The notes below the pieces were generated by a model. That model was given only the letters and a program-made list of their open reading frames with translations, was not told where the DNA came from and did not search any database. A stretch of DNA of 64,000 nucleotides from 67-14 sp020438345 (lineage in GTDB: Bacteria; Actinomycetota; Thermoleophilia; Solirubrobacterales; 70-9): positions 1 through 64,000 of the forward strand of contig CALMSY010000012.1 in NCBI GenBank assembly GCA_937872475.1, given 5' to 3'. How positions within the stretch are numbered: the stretch's first letter is position 1; every line of letters starts with the position of its first letter. Shown in pieces: positions 59,020 to 64,000 of this stretch. The position numbers were made by a program, and so were the translations under genes.

Positions 59020-59952
59020 TTGAATGCCTTCATTCCTGATTTCCTCGACAAGCGGCTTCTATTCGTCACCGGAAAGGGCGGGGTTGGCAAGACAACCGTC
59101 GCCATGGCCCTCGGAATCCGGGCAGCGATGGAAGGCAAACGGACCATCGTCTGTGAGGTAGCGGCAACCGAAAACGCCTCCCGTCTCTTCGCCCAGTCCG
59201 AGGTCGGATTCCGGGAAGTCGAACTGGCCAATGATCTCTGGGCGATTTCGATCGACCCGGACGAATCGATGCGGGAATACGTGCTGTTGCAGCTAAAGGT
59301 GAAGGCGATGCGGGATCTGCTCTTCCGCAGCCGCATGTTCACCTACCTTGCCGCCGCCACCCCGGGCCTGAATGAACTTGTCACGATCGGGAAAATCTGG
59401 GAGCTTGCCCAGCTTGACCGGAAGGTGAAGCACGGCCGCAAGTACGACCTGGTGATAGTCGATGCGCCTGCCACGGGCCACGGAATCAGTTTCCTTCAGA
59501 CCCCGCGCACCTTCGCTTCAATCGCCAAGGTCGGACCAATCCACAATCAGGCGCTCCAGCTTGAATCACTGATCACCGACCAGGAACAGACCGGCACAGT
59601 GATCGTTTCCCTGCCAGAGGAAATGCCGGTCAATGAGACAGCCAGACTCGAATCCGAGCTGGCCGGCGACATCGGCATCGCGATTGACCGGGTGGTGATG
59701 AATGCTCTCTATCCCGAAACGTTCTCGAAGTCGGATGTGAAAAAACTGGCCCGGCTCGGAAAGAGCGAAGACGGTGAAATCCGGGCAGCCGGACGGGCGG
59801 CCACATCCCAGGCGACCAGGGCTGCCGCGCAGCGCGAACAACTGGCCCGGCTGGAGGAGATGGTTGAAGCCGATGTCACCACCCTCCCCTACATCTTCAA
59901 GCCGGAACTCGATCTGAAGGCGGCCAGGCAACTGGCCGAGAAGGTCACCTGA
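59020..59952 (+). CDS. Get3/ArsA-like ATPase 1 (BagA-like)
   Basis: A 310-residue ArsA/GET3-type P-loop ATPase: FVTGKGGVGKTTVAMALGIR, switch I ISIDPDESMREY, VIVDAPATGHGI. It corresponds in size and pairing to mycobacterial Rv3679. I place the start at TTG 59020 (MNAFIPDFLDKRLLF), the length normal for the family; GTG 58984 is the alternative and neither has a good ribosome site. Divergent from parA. Overlaps the second ATPase as TGATG. Confidence 0.86.
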   Translation: MNAFIPDFLDKRLLFVTGKGGVGKTTVAMALGIRAAMEGKRTIVCEVAATENASRLFAQSEVGFREVELANDLWAISIDPDESMREYVLLQLKVKAMRDLLFRSRMFTYLAAATPGLNELVTIGKIWELAQLDRKVKHGRKYDLVIVDAPATGHGISFLQTPRTFASIAKVGPIHNQALQLESLITDQEQTGTVIVSLPEEMPVNETARLESELAGDIGIAIDRVVMNALYPETFSKSDVKKLARLGKSEDGEIRAAGRAATSQATRAAAQREQLARLEEMVEADVTTLPYIFKPELDLKAARQLAEKVT

Positions 59953-61103
59953 TGGCCTCGATCGAATCGGTGATCGAAGGTCGTGAGATCGTGATCTGCG
60001 CCGGTTCCGGCGGGGTCGGAAAAACGACCACTTCAGCGGCGATCGCGCTCGGCATGGCGAACCGCGGGTTCAGGGTCTGCGTGTTGACGATTGACCCGGC
60101 CAAGCGCCTCGCCGATTCGCTCGGGCTGAAAGAGCTCGGCAACGAGGCCAGCCGGGTCGATCCGGCCTTGCTGAAGGCTCAGGGTGTCGAGCCGGAAAAC
60201 GGCGGTGAGCTCTGGGCGATGATGCTCGATGCGAAGGAAACTTTCGATGCCCTGGTCGCCCGACATGCCGAGGATGCGGAGGCCCGGGACCGGGTGCTGA
60301 ACAACCGTATTTACCAGCAGATCTCCGGCGCCCTGGCCGGCTCCCAGGAATACATGGCGATGGAGAAGCTTTTCGAACTTCATTCCGAGGGCCGGTTCGA
60401 CCTGCTGGTGCTTGACACCCCGCCCAGCCGTAACGCGCTGGATTTCCTCGACGCCCCGAGGCGCCTGACCCAGTTCATCGAGGGCAAGTCACTTCAGATC
60501 TTCATCAAGCCGACCGGGCTTGCCGCACGGGTCGCAAGCCGGGGTACCGGGGTTGTCCTTTCTGTGCTCAAACGAATCGTCGGTTTCGACCTGCTGGCCG
60601 ACCTCTCCGAGTTCTTCACCGCTTTCAGCAGCATGATCGACGGATTCCAGGATCGCGCGAAACGGGTCAGCTCGTTGCTGGCTGACGAACGGACCAGTTT
60701 CCTGATTGTCTGCGGACCTCACGGCGATCAGATTGACGAGGCTGTCTTTTTCCATTCGAAGCTGGTTGAGAACGGGATGAACTTTGGTGCTGCTGTGGTC
60801 AACCGGGTTCGCTACCGGCTCGGGCCGCGTCAGCCAAAGGTCGGTGATCTGACAAAGCGGATCGCTTCTGCCATCGATGATGAGGATCTGGCTGGCAGAC
60901 TGGCCCGGAATCTCGCCGAGTACGACGTTCTCGCGGTCAGGGACCGGAAGAACATCGACAGGCTGACCGGCGCCCTGAGCGGCGAACCGGTGATCCGTAT
61001 CCCCTACCTTGACACCGACGTCCATGACATAGCCGGGCTATGCCAGATCAACAGGTATCTCTTCACCGACGAAGATGAGCGGGTTCAGCTAGCCACGAAC
61101 TAG
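59952..61103 (+). CDS. Get3/ArsA-like ATPase 2 (BagB-like)
   Basis: A 383-residue partner ATPase: P-loop CAGSGGVGKTTTSAAIALG, LTIDPAKRLADSLGLKELGN with the ArsA-type DPA(K/R)RLADSLG motif, LDTPPSRNALDFLDAP. Length and partner match mycobacterial Rv3680; that pair is reported to help with glycerol-related and oxidative stress and not to be an arsenite pump. There is no arsenite operon here. Coupled to the first ATPase by TGATG. Confidence 0.9.
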   Translation: MASIESVIEGREIVICAGSGGVGKTTTSAAIALGMANRGFRVCVLTIDPAKRLADSLGLKELGNEASRVDPALLKAQGVEPENGGELWAMMLDAKETFDALVARHAEDAEARDRVLNNRIYQQISGALAGSQEYMAMEKLFELHSEGRFDLLVLDTPPSRNALDFLDAPRRLTQFIEGKSLQIFIKPTGLAARVASRGTGVVLSVLKRIVGFDLLADLSEFFTAFSSMIDGFQDRAKRVSSLLADERTSFLIVCGPHGDQIDEAVFFHSKLVENGMNFGAAVVNRVRYRLGPRQPKVGDLTKRIASAIDDEDLAGRLARNLAEYDVLAVRDRKNIDRLTGALSGEPVIRIPYLDTDVHDIAGLCQINRYLFTDEDERVQLATN

Positions 61104-61159
61104 TCTCGGGCGGCGTCTGCATATCGGGCGGGGTTCGAGTTGTCCTCCCGGTCAAACCC

Positions 61160-61195
61160 GCCGACCACAGGGAAAAATGATGTTACGGGCCCGGC
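61160..61195 (-). terminator. Hairpin repeat, degenerate copy C
   Basis: Between the converging Get3-like gene and the large unknown gene, 27 bases past the latter's stop. Related to copies A1 and B: it has AACCCGCCGACC, ACAGGGA, ATGATG and CGGCTCCG in the same order and orientation. The stem is imperfect (GCCGACC against GGGCCCGGC) and the second hairpin is missing. Confidence 0.45.
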
Positions 61196-61221
61196 TCCGC
61201 CTGGCGGCAGTGTCGAGCGGG

Positions 61222-63120
61222 CTACCGCGGCCTGAACTTGAGGTCGGAGACCGACCATTCGGTCGTTCCCGGATCCGGGAAGAAGTTCCTGTTCGGTGCC
61301 GGATGTGGCGCGCTTCGGACCTCGTCGAGGCCGTCCATCGCATGCGAAGGCCACTCCATGGTTGAGCCGCTGCTCTGAGCCTGGGCGAGCCAGTCCTCCC
61401 GCAGGGTCGCGCCGATTTCGGTTGAGGCGGTGACCGTGATCTCACCTTGCTGCGGCATCGGTTCAAGCAGACGGGTCATGCCGCTGTCGTCTCCTGATCC
61501 ATCCTGGTCGAACAGACCGCTCTCATTGCCGGCCGGCGAGGAGGCCGAGACCGTGAACTCGGGAACCTGGGGACCCGGATCGGAGCCGGTCGCCGGCTCG
61601 ATTCCGAGCGCCCGCTCGATCTCGGGCATCGGCTGACGCGGCACATCCGGGATCGCTTCAGGCTCGAATTCGGGTACAAGCCCGAACAACGGGTCCGCCC
61701 CGGCCGGGTCAACGCTGGTCCCACCAACCACGCGAGGTTTGAAAATGTGAATATCGGCGTTGTCACCGACTACCGGTTCGGTGATCTCTTCCGAATCGGA
61801 TCCCGGGGTGAACTCCGGTTCCGGCACCGCATCCCATTCGGCGGTCGAACCGATCGTGCCCACGCTACCTTCGCCCGCCGTCAGACCGGTGGTGATCAGG
61901 GTCTCCTCGGCCGCGACGTTGAGGTTGGTTCCGTAGTGCCCGAGCACGGCTTCGCGAAGGATATGCCGGGTGGAATCTTCAACCCAGGCGGCGATGTAGG
62001 TGGCGGACTCGCCACCGATCGAGGCCAGGTCCTCGCCGTTGATCAGTGACTGTTCGAGATCAAGAGCAAGTTCAACTCTGGAACGTGCCTTGAGGTCATC
62101 GGCTTCACCAGTGATCAGCGCGGCAGCCCGGGCTTCGAGCGGTGCGTCGATGACCCCTTCGCCACCCAGCGAGGCACGAACAGCCAGCAGATGGTCACTC
62201 AGTGCTTCGAGGGCCGTTTCCCGTTCACAGCCGTACTGGAATCGCTTCTGAGCGAACTCCATGCGATCGGCGGCGGGGGATTCCTCTTCAAGGCAGGTGA
62301 TCAGCTCATCCAGGCGTCCAACTTCGGATTCGATCAGGAAGTAGCTGCCAGAACGCGGAGGTGAGACCGCGGTTTCGATGCGGCGCCAGGAATCGTCACC
62401 GACCGGCGCGAATGCGAAGGGACCGAGACCGACCGAGCCTTCCTTGTAGAGGCGCAGTGCCCTGACCAGTCCGCTGAGGCGGTCGATCGCCTGCCGCGGT
62501 CCGCTTTCGGTGCTTTCGAGGTCAGTCAGGGCAAAGTAGGCGGTCTGCCAGGCGCTGCGCCCGGTGCCTTCGCTGGAGGTAGCTTCCAGCGGCGCCTGGA
62601 TGCTGTCGGCCTGGGCGATCCGGATTCCGTTGCTGAGGGTGATCTCGGTCGGGGTCATTTCAAACCCGATCAACGGAACCAGCAGTACGTCAGCTTCACG
62701 GATATCCCTCGCTTCAACTTCGAGGCCGGCAAGGGCCTCTTCGACCCGGCTGATATCCAGGGAAAACTCGGTGGTTCCTTCCCAGAGGGATGTAATGAAG
62801 ACGGCGATCATCTCCTCGGCGCGGCGGGTCGGTTCGGAAGGAACCGGAAGGCCACGTGATTCGAGGTAGGGAGCAGCGACATCGGAAGATGCAATCGCGC
62901 CGCGGGCGGGCCCGTAGGACGGCAGCGAGCGGAGCTCGTCCAGATGGGCCGTTATGAAACGGGAAGTGAGCGGTACGTACCGGTAGAAGTGAGAGCTGTC
63001 CCCGTTGTTTTCAGCCACGTCGAAGGGGATTTCGTCACCGGTGGCCACCAGCGAGGTGAACCGGGTCGATGCCTCGGCTGCGAGCCGCTTCAAAGCCTCA
63101 TCAAGAACAGGATCGTGCAT
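61222..63120 (-). CDS. Large uncharacterised protein with disordered C-terminal half
   Basis: A 632-residue protein from MHDPVLDEALKRLAAE. Residues 1-430 look folded, helix-rich and soluble (RFTSLVATGDEIPFDVAENN, READVLLVPLIGFEMTPTEI, RALRLYKEGSVGLGPFAFAP, CEEES near 300). Residues 430-600 are Pro/Glu/Asp/Gly-rich and probably disordered, ending in WSVSDLKFRPR. No membrane segment, no catalytic motif I recognise. The ATG at 63120 has GGGAGGG 14 bases upstream; an ATG 11 codons earlier is possible. Next to an HxlR regulator but not overlapping it. Confidence 0.7.
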   Translation of the reverse strand: MHDPVLDEALKRLAAEASTRFTSLVATGDEIPFDVAENNGDSSHFYRYVPLTSRFITAHLDELRSLPSYGPARGAIASSDVAAPYLESRGLPVPSEPTRRAEEMIAVFITSLWEGTTEFSLDISRVEEALAGLEVEARDIREADVLLVPLIGFEMTPTEITLSNGIRIAQADSIQAPLEATSSEGTGRSAWQTAYFALTDLESTESGPRQAIDRLSGLVRALRLYKEGSVGLGPFAFAPVGDDSWRRIETAVSPPRSGSYFLIESEVGRLDELITCLEEESPAADRMEFAQKRFQYGCERETALEALSDHLLAVRASLGGEGVIDAPLEARAAALITGEADDLKARSRVELALDLEQSLINGEDLASIGGESATYIAAWVEDSTRHILREAVLGHYGTNLNVAAEETLITTGLTAGEGSVGTIGSTAEWDAVPEPEFTPGSDSEEITEPVVGDNADIHIFKPRVVGGTSVDPAGADPLFGLVPEFEPEAIPDVPRQPMPEIERALGIEPATGSDPGPQVPEFTVSASSPAGNESGLFDQDGSGDDSGMTRLLEPMPQQGEITVTASTEIGATLREDWLAQAQSSGSTMEWPSHAMDGLDEVRSAPHPAPNRNFFPDPGTTEWSVSDLKFRPR

Positions 63121-63179
63121 GGTGAGTGGGAGTTCCCTCCCCATGCGACGCATCCTGCGATTGCAGGATTACCTGCAGC

Positions 63180-63512
63180 TCAGGCGTGGGCCGGCTCGGT
63201 ATCGAGCCAGCGGATGCCGTAGTTACGCATGTCGTCGATCAGGGGCACCAGGTCTTTGCCCTTGTCGGTCAGGGCGTAGGTGACCCGGGGCGGAACCTCG
63301 GGAAAGGTTTGCCGTTCGACGATCCCGGCTTCCTCCAGAGTGCGGAGGCGGAGTGAAAGGGTGCGGGGGCTGATGCCCTCCAGGGAGCGCTCAAGCTCGC
63401 AGAAGCGGCGACTTTCGCCAGCGAGGTCGCGGATCACGAGAAGGGTCCATTTGCCGGATATCACGTCTGCGGTGCGGCATACAGGACACTGATCGTTGTC
63501 GATTGCGCTCAT
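63180..63512 (-). CDS. HxlR-family transcriptional regulator
   Basis: A 110-residue winged-helix regulator with the full HxlR signature: CPVCRTADVISGKWTLLVIRDL, RRFCELERSLEGISPRTLSLRLRTLEEAGIV (by landmarks GISPRTLSLRLR) and VPPRVTYALTDKG. Cys9 and Cys12 lie at the N-terminus where redox- and aldehyde-sensing members carry reactive cysteines, but the closely spaced CPVC is unusual compared with the single conserved Cys. It probably represses its own promoter. Confidence 0.92.
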   Translation of the reverse strand: MSAIDNDQCPVCRTADVISGKWTLLVIRDLAGESRRFCELERSLEGISPRTLSLRLRTLEEAGIVERQTFPEVPPRVTYALTDKGKDLVPLIDDMRNYGIRWLDTEPAHA

Positions 63513-63583
63513 GATCTGGAAGTGACGGTCGATTGCGGGCCGGGCACCCGGATGGATGCCTCGGCCGCCGGGTCACTTCAACA

Positions 63584-63619
63584 AGTATAGGCACATGACT
63601 TCACTTACTGAAGCGAGTA
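63584..63619 (-). promoter_or_regulatory. HxlR promoter and candidate operator
   Basis: On the minus strand TATACT (63584-63589) is a good -10, with TTCAGT (63607-63612) 17 bases upstream as a weak -35. Over the -35 lies TACT-N6-AGTA (63606-63619), the kind of short inverted repeat bound by HxlR proteins such as YodB. Confidence 0.5.
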
Positions 63620-63629
63620 CCTGCAAAAA

Positions 63630-63917
63630 TCAGCGTTCGAGGCCCGCTTTGATCACATCGTCGGCACCATCCACGGGAACACGTTCGCCGGTCGGAAGCT
63701 CGACCATCAGACCGTCTTCGATCCTCGTACTGACGAACTCAATCTCGATCCCAGCCACTCGGTCTGGCTCATCCATACGCGAGAACCAGCGATCTCCGTC
63801 GTCGGTGCTGCACTCGCAGATCGCCAGATCGCCATCATCGTTGTCGAGGTCAAGCCAGTCCTTCCACGGATAAAACCGTGCCCTCTTGAACTCATATGGA
63901 CCGACTGTAACCGTCAT
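63630..63917 (-). CDS. Small acidic protein of 95 residues, unknown
   Basis: Starts MTVTVGPYEFKRARFYPWKD with GAAAGG 9 bases before the ATG. Contains DLDNDDGDLAICECSTDDGD and a C-terminal GERVPVDGADDVIKAGLER. Two cysteines in CEC; beta-strand-rich and very acidic. It ends 117 bases before the HxlR start. No family recognised. From 63918 to the edge I see nothing else. Confidence 0.65.
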   Translation of the reverse strand: MTVTVGPYEFKRARFYPWKDWLDLDNDDGDLAICECSTDDGDRWFSRMDEPDRVAGIEIEFVSTRIEDGLMVELPTGERVPVDGADDVIKAGLER

Positions 63918-64000
63918 GAAACCGGACCTTTCCTCTGGGCGTGCGCTGTCCAGACAATTCCCGGCCCGTTGAAATCAACGATCACTTTCAGCCAATTCGA

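Noticed and set aside
59020..61103. Arsenite efflux ATPase (ArsA)
   Set aside because: No arsB, arsC, arsD or arsR nearby, and the pair matches the mycobacterial Get3-like pair in size and coupling.
61120..61160. GGTTCGAGT stretch that looks like a tRNA T-arm
   Set aside because: Flanks do not pair as a T-stem, and no acceptor, D- or anticodon arm can be drawn on either strand.

Overview
This is a 64 kb piece of a GC-rich bacterial chromosome, most likely an actinobacterium and, by inference, one of the Thermoleophilia/Solirubrobacterales. The evidence is the strong G/C bias at third codon positions, GTG and TTG starts, extensive 1- and 4-base stop/start overlaps, paired Get3/ArsA-like ATPases of mycobacterial type, a methyltransferase-GH57-GT4 cluster ordered like mycobacterial Rv3030-Rv3032, and a secreted ELWxSDGT protein with FECRL-type Ig-like repeats. 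No rRNA, tRNA, CRISPR array, insertion sequence or prophage is visible. Most genes are on the minus strand.

Layout. 0-6.1 kb: ATP synthase operon (AtpI-like, a, c, b, delta, alpha, gamma, and beta cut by the left edge). 6.2-10.4 kb: WecA/TagO-type phosphosugar transferase, DUF354 glycosyltransferase-fold protein, glyA, rpiB. 10.5-16 kb: a lysyl-oxidase-fold secreted protein, then the translation block sua5-prmC-prfA, a lipoprotein, DUF1385 and rpmE. 16.3-20.1 kb: electron-transfer flavoprotein etfB-etfA and an ETF dehydrogenase that lacks one Fe-S cysteine. 20.1-22.7 kb: an uncharacterised membrane/secreted pair. 22.8-31.3 kb: an operon of LD-carboxypeptidase, a complete peptide ABC importer, an M20 peptidase and an SDR, read here as cell-wall peptide salvage. 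31.4-37.9 kb: phospholipase D-like protein, a two-subunit acyl-CoA mutase carrying the isobutyryl-CoA mutase residues, HAD phosphatase, CYTH-CHAD protein and thiolase. 38-45.7 kb: ELWxSDGT protein, leucyl aminopeptidase, alkaline phosphatase, thioesterase, acyl-CoA dehydrogenase. 45.7-46.1 kb: truncated LacI and amidohydrolase remnants. 46.2-53.7 kb: PRC-barrel protein, MeaB GTPase, acetyltransferase, secreted beta-propeller-like protein, the GT4/GH57/methyltransferase polysaccharide cluster and a second methyltransferase. 53.7-61.1 kb: parA-ftsZ-ggt-adenylate cyclase operon, divergent from two Get3-like ATPases. 61.2-63.9 kb: a large unknown protein, an HxlR regulator and a small unknown protein.

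Metabolically, the window centres on respiration with beta- and branched-chain acyl-CoA oxidation: ETF, ETF dehydrogenase, acyl-CoA dehydrogenase, thiolase, acyl-CoA mutase and its MeaB chaperone. The rest is mostly cell envelope and division functions.

Two genome-style signals stand out. About ten genes have a TANNNT -10 box only 6-8 bases before the start codon, which implies leaderless mRNAs. A two-hairpin element recurs just after the ends of minus-strand genes. The most unusual loci are the extended FtsZ in its parA-ftsZ-ggt-cyclase operon, the ETF dehydrogenase with a missing cluster ligand, the LD-carboxypeptidase/importer operon, and the lysyl-oxidase-fold protein without its copper histidines.
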